A stretch of 64,000 bases of DNA, from positions 7,749,001-7,813,000 of the forward strand of contig NZ_FNTD01000004.1 in assembly GCF_900104815.1 (NCBI RefSeq), read 5' to 3'. The notes beneath the pieces are model-generated. The model saw only the letters and a program-made list of their open reading frames with translations. It ran no database searches and had not been told where the DNA came from. This DNA comes from Streptomyces misionensis (GTDB lineage: Bacteria; Actinomycetota; Actinomycetes; Streptomycetales; Streptomycetaceae). How positions within the stretch are numbered: the stretch's first letter is position 1; the number at the start of each line of letters is the position of its first letter. This document shows, one piece after another, positions 35,149 through 43,984 of the stretch. The translations under genes and the position numbers were made by a program.

Positions 35149-36033
35149 TCAGTCCTCTCCCGGTTCCGCCGCGGCCCGGTCGGCCCGGCCGCCGGAGCCG
35201 AGCGGGCCGGTGGCGCGCAGCGGCCGCCCGGCGTCCAGGCGGGGCAACTCGTGCCGGGTCACCCGCAGTACGACGGGCGGCAGGGCGCAGCGGACCGCCT
35301 GGAGGCAGCGCAGCCACGACGGTACGTAGACCGCGGTACGGCGGCGCTCCACCGCCCGTGCCAGCCGCGCGGCGACCGCTTCGGGCGGGTGGATGGTGCG
35401 CCCGGGAGCCGGCATGTGGACCCGCAACTCGTGGAGCGCGGCGAACCGTTCGGCCTCGCGGATCAGGTCGGTGTCCGTCCAGGCGGGGTAGGCGATGCCC
35501 ACGGCGACCCCTTGGTGCGCGACTTCCGCCCGCAGCGCGTGGGCGAACGCCTCCACACCCGCCTTGGAGGCGCAGTAGGCGCTCATCATCGGTGTGGCAC
35601 CGATCGAGGCCAGCGAAGCGACCTGGAGGAAGTACCCGGCGGTCGCGACGAGATCGGGCAGGAAGGCCCGTGCCGTGTGGGCGCTGCCCGTCAGATTGAC
35701 GTCGACGACACGGCGCCACGACGCGGGGTCGGACACCGCGAACGGTCCGCCCTCGGCGATGCCCGCGTTCGCCACGACCGCCGAGGGCCGGCCGAGACGG
35801 CCGCGTACCTCGGCCGCCGCGTCCTCCAGGGCGGTGGGGTCCGTGACGTCGACCTCGATCGCCAGGGCAGCGGTGGGCAGCGACGCGGCCAGCGCGTCCA
35901 GTTCGGCCCCCTCGTGCCCGAGGAGGGCCAAGCGCGCCCGGCGTCGGGCGAGTTGGCGCGCCAGGGCGGCGCCGAGTCCGCGCGCGGCTCCGGTGATGAC
36001 GACGGTCCGGTCTCGCAGAGGGCTGTTCGCCAC
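35149..36033 (-). CDS. short-chain dehydrogenase/reductase (SDR)
   Basis: 294-aa SDR: TGAARGLG (about 14-21), ANAG (about residue 88), YCASK catalytic pair. A basic, Pro-rich C-terminal ~60 residues (WLRCLQAVRCALPPVVLRV) may touch the membrane, as in sterol/lipid-type SDRs. It starts 10 bp after the DUF1990 gene, so the two form one operon. Confidence 0.86.
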   Translation of the reverse strand: MANSPLRDRTVVITGAARGLGAALARQLARRRARLALLGHEGAELDALAASLPTAALAIEVDVTDPTALEDAAAEVRGRLGRPSAVVANAGIAEGGPFAVSDPASWRRVVDVNLTGSAHTARAFLPDLVATAGYFLQVASLASIGATPMMSAYCASKAGVEAFAHALRAEVAHQGVAVGIAYPAWTDTDLIREAERFAALHELRVHMPAPGRTIHPPEAVAARLARAVERRRTAVYVPSWLRCLQAVRCALPPVVLRVTRHELPRLDAGRPLRATGPLGSGGRADRAAAEPGED

Positions 36034-36043
36034 CGGTCGGCCC

Positions 36044-36766
36044 TCATCCCTTCCGTGGTGTCATCCGGGACGGCTGGAGCCGGCGGGTGCGGATGTGCAC
36101 TCCGTCCACCAGCCGGCCGCCCGAGGCCTTGACGGCGGACAGGCAGAAGCGGACCCACATGTTGAGCTGGATCTCCTTCGCCACGCGCAGATGCGAGTAC
36201 AGCACGTGCACCAGCCGGGTGGCGGCGCGCGCCCACAACTCGATCTCGAACACCAGCAGGTCGCCGTCCCGGCGCGCGCGGAACTGCACCTGTCCGGCCT
36301 CCATGTGCCCGCGCAGGGTCACCAGGTGCAGCAGCTCACTGTCACGCTGGACGACGCGCACCGGACCGTTCCACGGGCCCGGCATCTCCACCAGTAGTTC
36401 GTCCGCGACGTTCAGCCCGTGGGCGCGGAGCTCGCCCACCCGGATGCCGACCACCTCCGAGGGCACGAAGTGTTCGAAGTGGCAGCAGAGCTGCTCGACC
36501 AGCCGGGCGCCGTCGACCTCGGCCCCCGCGATGTGCACCCGGAAGGTCCGGTGGAACAGGGGACCGAAGCCGTCCTCGGCGAGCTGCACCGTGTCGTCGA
36601 CCGCCTCGGTCGGGATCCGGGGCGGACGGTCCTGCTCGTCGCCCTCGCATTCGCCCGCGCGGTACAGCGGCGTCGTCTCCCAGAGGTAGCGCCAGGTGAC
36701 CAGCACCGTGCCCAGGAGCCATCGCGCCAGCACGGTCAGTGGCCGCGGCCAGCGTGGTGGGGACAT
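36044..36766 (-). CDS. DUF1990 family protein with N-terminal membrane anchor
   Basis: 240 aa. An N-terminal hydrophobic segment (TVLARWLLGTVLVTWRYLW) may anchor it. The core (FRVHIAGAEVDGARLVEQLCCHFEHFVPSEVVGI; MPGPWNGPVRVVQRD; TLRGHMEAGQVQFRAR) follows DUF1990/START-like proteins. Function unknown. First gene of an operon with the SDR; divergent from a small membrane-protein gene. Confidence 0.72.
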   Translation of the reverse strand: MSPPRWPRPLTVLARWLLGTVLVTWRYLWETTPLYRAGECEGDEQDRPPRIPTEAVDDTVQLAEDGFGPLFHRTFRVHIAGAEVDGARLVEQLCCHFEHFVPSEVVGIRVGELRAHGLNVADELLVEMPGPWNGPVRVVQRDSELLHLVTLRGHMEAGQVQFRARRDGDLLVFEIELWARAATRLVHVLYSHLRVAKEIQLNMWVRFCLSAVKASGGRLVDGVHIRTRRLQPSRMTPRKG

Positions 36767-36817
36767 CGACCCCCCTCAGGGCATCGGATCGGCGGAAATA
36801 CGCACGAAGAAATGTGA

Positions 36818-37105
36818 ATGAATATGGACATACCCTGGTATAGCAATGCTGACACGGTGGTGCGACACGAGTGGACGAACCCGGAGGCGCGCATGGTGGT
36901 CCGGCTTCTGCACCGCGCGGGCGTGCGCAGCGCTCACCTGCACCTCGCCTCGCTCGGCGCGGTCGGTCTGTGCGTGACGCTGTGGGTGCGCGCGAAGACC
37001 ATCGACCAGGAGCAGCGGGGGAACGCCGAACGGCGCGCGCTCTTCGTCGGCCTGTGGCCACCGACTCTGTGGCTGATCGGCGAATCGCTGCGGCGGCCGG
37101 AGTGA
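36818..37105 (+). CDS. small membrane protein
   Basis: 95 aa if begun at ATG 36818 (ATG 36824 or GTG 36858 also possible; the first ~14 codons look like promoter rather than protein). Two hydrophobic stretches (LASLGAVGLCVTLWV and FVGLWPPTLWLIGESL) and the charged WTNPEARMVVRLLHRAGV segment. Codon usage is coding-like. Unknown family, next to DUF1990 genes. Confidence 0.62.
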   Translation: MNMDIPWYSNADTVVRHEWTNPEARMVVRLLHRAGVRSAHLHLASLGAVGLCVTLWVRAKTIDQEQRGNAERRALFVGLWPPTLWLIGESLRRPE

Positions 37106-37111
37106 TGACCC

Positions 37112-37833
37112 TTGGGTGACCGGGTCTTCGGACAGCTCGACGTGGTGCGGGCGTGGCGCGAGCTCGCGGACGAGTCCGTCAACTACTCGATGGACGAAGT
37201 GCGCCGTCCCGCCTGGAACATCGACATCCACCGCACTCCGCTGCCCGCCGAGCCACCGGGCCCTCCCGCGCCGGGGGATCGTGGACGCACGCCCGCCGTC
37301 TGATCCGCGACTACGAGTTCTCCCCGCCGGAGATCGTCCGGGCGCTGTACGACCCGACCGCACCCCTCCTCGGCCGTGACATGCTGCTCGAAGCCCGTTT
37401 CCACGGCCTGCACTTCTATTGCGGCGTACGCGTCACCGAAGTGGTCGACGAGACGCGCGACGGCACGGACCACACCTGGGGATGGGCCTACGAGACCCTC
37501 GGTGGCCACCTGGAGCGCGGCAAGGTCACCTACGAGGTCGTGAAGGACGGCCGGACCGGAGCGGTGGAGTTCGTGGCCAGGTGCCATTCCCAGGGCGCGC
37601 CCACGCTGGGTCCCGTCACCTCCCTCGGATGGCGGCTCTTCGGCCGCCGCACCCAACTGCGGTTCTACCGCCGGTGCGGCGTACGCATGCGGCACTTCGT
37701 GGAGGCGGCACTGCGCGGCGAGCCCGTCCCGGCCCGCCCGCCGAGGATGGTCGGCCACCTGGTGTACGCCCCCTTCGACGCGCGGGCCCACCGCCTGGAC
37801 GGACTGGCCGTCAACCGGGTCGCCCCGGGCTGA
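37112..37833 (+). pseudogene. DUF1990 family gene, frameshifted in a G run
   Basis: The N-terminal part (QLDVVRAWRELADESVNYSMDEVRRPAWNIDIHRTPLP) and the C-terminal part (SWTHARRLIRDYEFSPPEIVRALYDP... to VNRVAPG) are both coding-like but in adjacent frames. They join exactly if the GGGGG at 37273-37277 had one more G. The C-terminal part has the DUF1990 pattern (HFYCGVRVTEVVDE; WGWAYETLGGHLERGKVTYEV). The start is TTG 37112 or GTG 37145. A true single-base deletion or a homopolymer consensus error. Confidence 0.7.
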
Positions 37834-38012
37834 GGGCGGCCGCCGGGGCCTCCGCCGGGCCGCACGGCGCCAAGGGCCCTGCGGTCCAGGCGGTCCTGCG
37901 CGCCGTGCCGGGTACGGACGGCCGGGCGCGGGTACTCCGGGGTGGGTCGGGACAGCCCAGTCCAGTCCCCGCGCAACCACAGACGGGACCCTCCCGTCGG
38001 GCAAGGACCACC

Positions 38013-38855
38013 ATGGCGAGCTTCGACGATTCCGCCGTCGACCTGCACTTCATCGGCAACGCGACGGTCCTGCTGCGGTACGGCGACCTCACCCTGCTCA
38101 CCGACCCCAACTTCCTGCACCGCGGCGAACCCGCACACCTCGGATACGGACTGATCAGCCGCCGTCTCACCGAACCGGCGCTGGATCCGTGGGAGCTGCC
38201 GCGCCTGGACGCCGTGGTCCTCTCCCACCTGCACGGCGACCACTGGGACCGCAGGGCCCGGCGGCACCTGGACCGGTCGGTGCCGATCGTCACCACGCCC
38301 CATGCGGCCCGCCGGCTGCGCTCCTGGCAGGGCTTCCGTCAGGCCGGAGGTCTGCACACCTGGGAGAGCTGCACCTTCCGGCAGGGCGACGCGCAGGTCC
38401 GGGTGACATCGCTGCCCGGTCGCCACTCCCTGCAGCCGGTGCTGCGGCGCCTGCTGCCGCCGGTGATGGGCAGCATGCTGGAGTTCGGTCCCCGCGGCGG
38501 CCCGGCACGGCTGCGGCTGTACGTCTCCGGCGACACGCTCCTCCACGACGGCCTCGAAGAGATCGCCCGCCGCTTCCCCGGCGCGGACCTCGCGGTGCTG
38601 CACCTGGGCGGCACCACTCTGCCGGGCGGTTTCGTGGTCACCATGGACGGCGCCCAGGGCGCCGAACTCGCCCGCCGCCTCGACTACCGGCACGTGCTGC
38701 CCGTGCACTACGACGACTACACCGTCTTCCGCTCCCCGCTCGACGCCTTCCTGACCGAGGCCCGCGCGCTCGGCCTTCAGGAGCGGCTGGTCCACTGCCT
38801 GCGCGGGCAGTACGCGCGCGTGGTGGCCTCCGAGGAGCGGCCCGCGGTGCGCTGA
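38013..38855 (+). CDS. MBL-fold metallo-hydrolase
   Basis: 280-aa beta-lactamase-fold protein: FIGNATVLLRYGDLTLLTDPNFLHRG, metal motif LSHLHGDHWD, VSGDTLL with the bridging Asp, and PVHYDDY. Resembles UlaG/N-acyl-phosphatidylethanolamine-phospholipase-like (RomA) proteins. The ATG at 38013 is the family start. May be transcribed with the DUF1990 gene upstream (179-bp gap). Substrate unknown. Confidence 0.83.
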   Translation: MASFDDSAVDLHFIGNATVLLRYGDLTLLTDPNFLHRGEPAHLGYGLISRRLTEPALDPWELPRLDAVVLSHLHGDHWDRRARRHLDRSVPIVTTPHAARRLRSWQGFRQAGGLHTWESCTFRQGDAQVRVTSLPGRHSLQPVLRRLLPPVMGSMLEFGPRGGPARLRLYVSGDTLLHDGLEEIARRFPGADLAVLHLGGTTLPGGFVVTMDGAQGAELARRLDYRHVLPVHYDDYTVFRSPLDAFLTEARALGLQERLVHCLRGQYARVVASEERPAVR

Positions 38856-39015
38856 GGTGTCAGTTCCAGGGTTCCTTGTACGGGCTCTCGCCCAGCAACC
38901 GCGCGGCGGCCACACAGAGCCCCTCGCCGTAGAGCTGGTGGCCGCGGTACCCGGGGGCGGCCAGGGCAGACTGTGTGGAGTTCGCGAGGCTGGGGAGAGG
39001 CTTGTGGAGCGGGGT

Positions 39016-39324
39016 ATGCGGGAGCGAAACGGTGCGGATCGGGAGCCGAACGCGTACGAGCGGGTCCTCGCCGAGGACCGTCGGGTCGTGCGCGAGCTGT
39101 TCCGAGTGAGTATCGGCGGTGCCCATGCCGGGCTCGTCATCACGGCCGTCGTCGTGGCCTTGTTCGCTGCGATCGGCGGCGCCCGGTGGGCATTGATCGT
39201 CGGTGGGGCGGTCGCGGCCTGGTTCGCCGTCGCCCTTTTCGCGGTCCGCCGTGGCGGGCGCCGCGGGCGGGCGGCGGCCGTGCGTGCCTATCTCCTGACC
39301 TTCGGCTGGGCCGGCTGGCTGTGA
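39016..39324 (+). CDS. small two-helix membrane protein
   Basis: 102 aa from ATG 39016 (GGAG upstream). A charged N-terminus (NAYERVLAEDRRVVRELFRVS) is followed by two transmembrane helices (LVITAVVVALFAAIGG and ALIVGGAVAAWFAVALFAV) and an Arg-rich loop. Unknown function. Confidence 0.65.
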   Translation: MRERNGADREPNAYERVLAEDRRVVRELFRVSIGGAHAGLVITAVVVALFAAIGGARWALIVGGAVAAWFAVALFAVRRGGRRGRAAAVRAYLLTFGWAGWL

Positions 39325-39550
39325 TCGGGGCAGGTGTCGGGCCTGGGTCGGGGCGCTGACGGCATAGCTTGGGCGACGGACCTCCACCCTCCTTTGCATT
39401 ACCGCGCGTCTGCAATTATTGTTATGTCTCGTAAGGTGCTTCTGCATCTACCTGGCCGTGTGTGACCCCGCAGAGGCATCCGACCGTCCGGGTCTCGCTC
39501 AACGGCAGGGAGGCCTCGGGCACGGAGATATCGAACGAAGAGGCTTCACC

Positions 39551-40561
39551 ATGTCGCTCACCGACATCCTTCCCGGCAAGCTCGGCTTCGGCACCGCGCC
39601 GCTGGGCAACATGTTCCGCGCGATCCCCGACGAGGAGGCCCGCGCGACCGTCGAGGCCGCCTGGGACCAGGGCATCCGCTACTACGACACCGCCCCCTTC
39701 TACGGCGCCGGACTGGCCGAACTGCGGCTCGGCGAGGTTCTCGCCACCAAGCCCCGCGACTCCTACGTCCTGTCGACCAAGGTCGGCCGCGTCATCCTCG
39801 ACGAGCTGGAGGAAGGCGCCCGCGACCTCGGCGAGAAGGGCGGGCTGTTCGAACACGGCCGCCCGAACAAGATTGTTCACGAGTGGACCGCCGACGCCAC
39901 CGAGCGCTCCATCGAAGACAGCCTGAAGCGCCTGGGCGTCGATCGCCTCGACATCGTCTGGGTCCACGACATAGCCCAGGACTTCCACGGCGACGTGTGG
40001 CTGCAGAAGTTCGAGGAGGCACGCACCGGCGCCTTCCGCGTCCTGTCCCGGCTGCGTGACGAAGGCGTCATCAAGGCCTGGGGCCTGGGTGTCAACAAGA
40101 CCGAGCCCATCGAGCTGACCCTGGCCCTCGACGAGCCGCGGCCCGACGGCTTCCTCCTGGCCGGCCGCTACACCCTCCTCGACCACGAGCACGCCCTCCA
40201 GCGCCTGCTCCCCATGGCCGAGGAACAGGGTGTCGGCATGGTCGTCGGCGGCCCCTACAGCTCCGGCGTGCTCGCCGGAGGCACCAACTTCGAGTACCAG
40301 CAGGCACCGCCCGCCATCATCGAGCGTGTCGAGCGCCTCAAGGCCCTCACCGACAAGCACGGCATCGGCATCAAGGCCGCCGCGCTCCAGTTCGCCCTCG
40401 CCCACCCCGTGGCCGCCGCCGTCGTCCCCGGCGCCACCCGCCCCAGCCGTATCGCCGAGGACGTCGCCGCCCTGGGCGAGACCGTCCCCGCCGCGTTCTG
40501 GCAGGACCTGCGCGCCGCCGGCCTGGTCAGCCCGGCCGCCCCGCTGCCCGACGGCGCCTGA
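39551..40561 (+). CDS. aldo/keto reductase, D-threo-aldose/L-fucose dehydrogenase type
   Basis: 336 aa: LGFGTAPLGNMFRAIPDEEARATVEAAWDQGIRYYDTAPFYG with D46 and Y51, K77 (STKVGR), IVWVHDI histidine, and the C-terminal PVAAAVVPGATRPSRIAEDV segment. Matches the AKR subgroup that oxidises sugars such as L-fucose or pyridoxal. The upstream 39390-39430 segment is AT-rich and promoter-like. Physiological substrate unknown. Confidence 0.87.
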   Translation: MSLTDILPGKLGFGTAPLGNMFRAIPDEEARATVEAAWDQGIRYYDTAPFYGAGLAELRLGEVLATKPRDSYVLSTKVGRVILDELEEGARDLGEKGGLFEHGRPNKIVHEWTADATERSIEDSLKRLGVDRLDIVWVHDIAQDFHGDVWLQKFEEARTGAFRVLSRLRDEGVIKAWGLGVNKTEPIELTLALDEPRPDGFLLAGRYTLLDHEHALQRLLPMAEEQGVGMVVGGPYSSGVLAGGTNFEYQQAPPAIIERVERLKALTDKHGIGIKAAALQFALAHPVAAAVVPGATRPSRIAEDVAALGETVPAAFWQDLRAAGLVSPAAPLPDGA

Positions 40562-40620
40562 CCCCGAAACCCGCCTGACACGGCCCGGGCCGCCCGCGCG
40601 CCGGGCCGTCGGCCCGGGTC

Positions 40621-41055
40621 TCAGTCGAGGCAGAACTCGTTGCCCTCGACGTCCTGCATCACGATGCACGACTCGTTGAAGCCGTCGGCCGGCAGCGTCC
40701 GCACATGTACGGCGCCGAGCGCGATCAGCCGTGCGCGCTCGGCCTCCAGCGCGGCGAGACGCTCGTCGCCGACGAGTCCGGTGCCGACCCGTACGTCGAG
40801 GTGCACCCGGTTCTTGACGACCTTGCCCTCGGGAACGCGCTGGAAGAACAGTCGCGGGCCGACGCCGGAGGGGTCGACGCAGGCGAACGCGGAACCCTGC
40901 CGTTCGGGCGGCAGTGAGCGGTCGAAGTCGTCCCAGCCGGCGAACCCCTTCGGCGGCGGCGGTACGACGTACCCCAGCACCTCGCACCAGAAGCGGGCGA
41001 CGCGCTCGGGTTCCGCGCAGTCGAAGGTGACCTGGAACTTCTTGATCGATGACAT
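40621..41055 (-). CDS. VOC family (glyoxalase-like) protein
   Basis: 144-aa glyoxalase/bleomycin-resistance-fold protein: KFQVTFDCAEPERVARFWCEVLGYV start and the CIVMQDVEGNEFCLD end, with the middle NRVHLDVRV strand. Two beta-alpha-beta modules. The ATG at 41055 is preferred over upstream in-frame ATGs. Ligand unknown. Confidence 0.85.
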   Translation of the reverse strand: MSSIKKFQVTFDCAEPERVARFWCEVLGYVVPPPPKGFAGWDDFDRSLPPERQGSAFACVDPSGVGPRLFFQRVPEGKVVKNRVHLDVRVGTGLVGDERLAALEAERARLIALGAVHVRTLPADGFNESCIVMQDVEGNEFCLD

Positions 41056-41084
41056 CGGCGCACGATAGCAGGGGCTTCCAACAC

Positions 41085-42008
41085 TCATCTCCCCTTTTTC
41101 TCCTGCCGGTTGGGAGGAGTTACCGGCTCGCCGTCCCATGGCCGGCCGGTCAGGCCGGACCGCTTCCCGTTCCCGCGCAGTCCGAGCGCGGCGGTCACGA
41201 ACGACGCGACCAGTGGCCGGCGGTCCTGCTCGGCCCAGGCGAGCACCAGGCGGCTGGGCGGCGCGTCGGCCACCGGGACGCACACGAGACCGGGCGGGAG
41301 GGGTTCGACCAGTGAGCGGGGGAGTACCCCGATCATCCGGCCCACCGTGATCATCTGGAGCAGCTGGACCACGTCGGCGACCTCGGGGCCGGTGCCCTCG
41401 CCGCCGGGTACGCCCCTCCAGCGTGGCAGCGTCTCGCCGTCCAGGTCGGGCATCCGCACCGAAGGGCGCCCGGCCAGCCGGTGTCCGGCCGGGACGATGA
41501 CCACGCGGTCCTCGGTGAGCAGCGTCTCGTGGGCCAGGCCGTCGAGGTCGTCGAACGGCGCGTAGAGCAGGCCGACGTCGGCCCGGCCGGCGCGCAGGAA
41601 GTCGGTGCGGTCGGCCGGCCCGCTGAAGAGGATGTCCACCTGACGGGCGTCCGGCTGGTGCGCGTACGCGGCCAGGAGACCGGAGAGCAGTCCGGCGTCG
41701 CCGCCGGGCTTGAGCACGAGCCGCAGGTGCGCCTGGGTGTCGCCGGCGCGCTGGGCGTGCCGGATGGCGGCGCCGACCGCGTTGAGCGCGTGCCGTCCGT
41801 GTTCCTGCAACGCCTTCCCGGCCGGGGTGAGTTCGACGTGCCGGCTGGAGCGGTTGAAGAGCGGGACACCGAGCCGGGTCTCGATCCGCCGGATGGCCTT
41901 CGACAGCGCCGGCTGGGCGATCGAAAGCCGGACGGCGGCCCGGCCGAAGTGCAGCTCGTCGGCGAGTGCGATGAAGTACTCGAGCTCGCGGGTCTCCAGT
42001 TGGATCAT
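41085..42008 (-). CDS. LysR family transcriptional regulator
   Basis: 307 aa. HTH ELEYFIALADELHFGRAAVRLSIAQPALSKAIRRIETRLGVPLFNRSSRHVELTPAGKAL is textbook LysR; the effector domain follows (RLVLKPGGDAGLLSGLL). Divergent from the small protein/SDR pair at 42079-43145, which it probably controls, with a candidate site at 42022-42035. Confidence 0.9.
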   Translation of the reverse strand: MIQLETRELEYFIALADELHFGRAAVRLSIAQPALSKAIRRIETRLGVPLFNRSSRHVELTPAGKALQEHGRHALNAVGAAIRHAQRAGDTQAHLRLVLKPGGDAGLLSGLLAAYAHQPDARQVDILFSGPADRTDFLRAGRADVGLLYAPFDDLDGLAHETLLTEDRVVIVPAGHRLAGRPSVRMPDLDGETLPRWRGVPGGEGTGPEVADVVQLLQMITVGRMIGVLPRSLVEPLPPGLVCVPVADAPPSRLVLAWAEQDRRPLVASFVTAALGLRGNGKRSGLTGRPWDGEPVTPPNRQEKKGR

Positions 42009-42021
42009 GCCTCCAGGTTAT

Positions 42022-42035
42022 CGCCGCATGGCGAA
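42022..42035. promoter_or_regulatory. candidate LysR operator
   Basis: TCGCC-GCAT-GGCGA inverted repeat between the divergent LysR gene and its presumed target operon. Confidence 0.4.
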
Positions 42036-42078
42036 CCGGTCTTGGACGCGGGCGCCGCGAGGAGTCGAGAATTGCCGC

Positions 42079-42396
42079 ATGATCAGCCACACGATGATTG
42101 TCTCGTTCGACCAGCCGCTGCCCGATGCCGAGCTGGACCAGTACCTCGCGGATATCGAACAGGTCATGCTCGACTCCGGCTACGCACAGTCGGTCGCGAC
42201 GCGGCGCCACCTTCCCGTCCCCGGCGAGGAAGCCATCCCGGCACTGATCGCGACCGCGATCGTCCAGGTGACCGTCGCCGACATGGACGCCCTGGCGAAG
42301 GCGTTCACCGCGCCGGGCATGCACGAGGTCATCGACCGCTGGCAGTCCCGGCACCCGTACAAGGTCGCCTGGGCGAACCACGAGGCGCTGGTATGA
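42079..42396 (+). CDS. hypothetical protein, possible Dabb-like fold
   Basis: 105 aa from ATG 42079. Strand-helix pattern MIVSFDQPLPDAELDQYLADIEQVMLDSG and the FTAPGMHEVIDRWQSRHPYKVAW end suggest a small ferredoxin-like alpha/beta barrel protein, but I do not recognise the family. Overlaps the SDR gene by ATGA; the pair is coupled and divergent from LysR. Confidence 0.72.
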   Translation: MISHTMIVSFDQPLPDAELDQYLADIEQVMLDSGYAQSVATRRHLPVPGEEAIPALIATAIVQVTVADMDALAKAFTAPGMHEVIDRWQSRHPYKVAWANHEALV

Positions 42397-43145
42397 GCCG
42401 CCCCGCCGGAAAGGTGGGTCTGGTCACCGGGGCCGGCAGCGGGATCGGCCGTGCGGCGGCGCAGCAGTTCGCCCGGAGCGGCGCCGCCGTGGCCGTGCTC
42501 GACATCGACGCGGACGCGGCGGCCGAGACCGTCGAGACCATAAGGAAGGACGGCGGGGAAGCGCTGGCCGTCACCGTCGACATCGCCGACGAACGGTCCG
42601 TGCGGGCGGCCGTCGAGCGCACGGTCGCCGCGTTCGGCGGCCTCGATTTCGCGGTGAACAACGCCGGTATGGCCTCGCACCACCGCAGGCTCGACCAGAT
42701 GACCCCGGACGAGTTCGAGCGCGTCGTCCGCGTCAACCTGACCGGGACGTTCCTCTGCATGAAGTACGAACTGCCCGTACTGCGCGGCCGTGGCGGCGGC
42801 GCGATCGTCAACATCGCCTCCAACGGCGGTCTTCACGCGATCCCGACCGCCCCCGCCTACGTGGCCGCCAAGCACGGCGTCGTCGGCCTCACCAAGGTCA
42901 CCGCGGTCGACTACGCCCCGGACGGCATCCGGGTCAACGCCGTGTGCCCCGGCCCCACCCGCACTCCCGGGTTCGAGGAGGTGGCGGCCGGTACTGACAT
43001 GATCGCGCGGCAGGCGGCGATCACGCCGCTCGGCCGACTGGCCACGCCGGAGGAGGCCGCGGCGGCGGCGGTCTGGCTCTGCTCGGACGCCGCGTCCTAC
43101 GTCACCGGGATCGCGATGTCGGTCGACGGCGGACGGCGGGCGTAA
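42393..43145 (+). CDS. short-chain dehydrogenase/reductase (SDR)
   Basis: 250-aa classical SDR: TGAGSGIG (12-19), NNAG, IASNGG serine strand, YVAAK, and PGPTRTPG. The VTGIAMSVDGG end is the usual family C-terminus. Start overlaps the upstream stop (ATGA). Probably the enzyme of the LysR-controlled operon; substrate unknown. Confidence 0.9.
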   Translation: MSRPAGKVGLVTGAGSGIGRAAAQQFARSGAAVAVLDIDADAAAETVETIRKDGGEALAVTVDIADERSVRAAVERTVAAFGGLDFAVNNAGMASHHRRLDQMTPDEFERVVRVNLTGTFLCMKYELPVLRGRGGGAIVNIASNGGLHAIPTAPAYVAAKHGVVGLTKVTAVDYAPDGIRVNAVCPGPTRTPGFEEVAAGTDMIARQAAITPLGRLATPEEAAAAAVWLCSDAASYVTGIAMSVDGGRRA

Positions 43146-43280
43146 CAGAGGGGGCTGTCGCGGTCGAGGGGTATGGGGCTGCGGGGGCGTGCCCGCACGT
43201 CGCCCGCGGTCCGGACGCCGTGCCTGGCGGCGGGACGGAGACGGCCTCGACGGTCACGGCTCCCGAGTCGGCCGCCCCGC

Positions 43281-43317
43281 TCGGGCCCGGAGCCACAGGT
43301 CGTAGCTCCGGGCCCGA
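43281..43317. terminator. hairpin, probable terminator
   Basis: Perfect 13-bp stem (43281-43293 with 43305-43317), 11-nt loop, between the SDR and NUDIX genes. It is the only marked structure in the 258-bp gap. Confidence 0.6.
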
Positions 43318-43403
43318 CCGTCTGGCGACTGCGGGGGGTGGATACTTCGGCCTCGTCGACGCGCGCCCGCGCCCGACCCGCCCGACCGGAGGAGAACCCC
43401 GCA

Positions 43404-43919
43404 GTGACGTCCGCCGAGCCGTTCACCCGCATCAAGATCCGCGTCGCCGCGGCCCTGTTCAACGGCGATGACATCGCCCTCATCCACCGCGTCAAGAACG
43501 GCCGGGACCAGTACACCCTGCCCGGCGGCAACGTCGAACCCGGTGAGCCCATCCACCAGGCACTCGCCCGCGAACTCCGCGAAGAACTGGGCCTCGACCT
43601 CACCGAGGCCATCAGCGCCCCGAACCTGACCTGGATCCAGGACGCCATGGTCACCCGCCCCGGTGGCACCCCGCCCCGCAAGCTCCACCTCGTCTTCCGC
43701 GTCCACATCCCCGGTGCCACCCGCGCCCGCCTGAGCACCGTCGAGTACGACGACGCCGTCGGCGCCGGCCGGCTCGCCTGGAGCCCCTACAAGGAGACGG
43801 CCGGCAGGTCGCTGTTCCCGCCGGTCCCCGTCGCGGCCCTGGACACGCCTACGGCGCCCGTCGACGCCGCCCGCGCCTTCCTGCCACCCCTGGACGACAC
43901 GAACTACCAGTGGATATGA
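43404..43919 (+). CDS. NUDIX hydrolase
   Basis: 171 aa from GTG 43404 (GAGGAG upstream). The Nudix box GGNVEPGEPIHQALARELREELG (about residues 41-63) has all catalytic Glu residues. Cleaves a nucleoside diphosphate linked to another moiety. Sits alone between an SDR and an MDR gene; substrate unknown. Confidence 0.9.
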   Translation: MTSAEPFTRIKIRVAAALFNGDDIALIHRVKNGRDQYTLPGGNVEPGEPIHQALARELREELGLDLTEAISAPNLTWIQDAMVTRPGGTPPRKLHLVFRVHIPGATRARLSTVEYDDAVGAGRLAWSPYKETAGRSLFPPVPVAALDTPTAPVDAARAFLPPLDDTNYQWI

Positions 43920-43984
43920 CGGGCCACGACGCCTGTTCCGCCATGGAACCGTACGACTGCCGGGCGGCACACGGCGCGTGCTCG

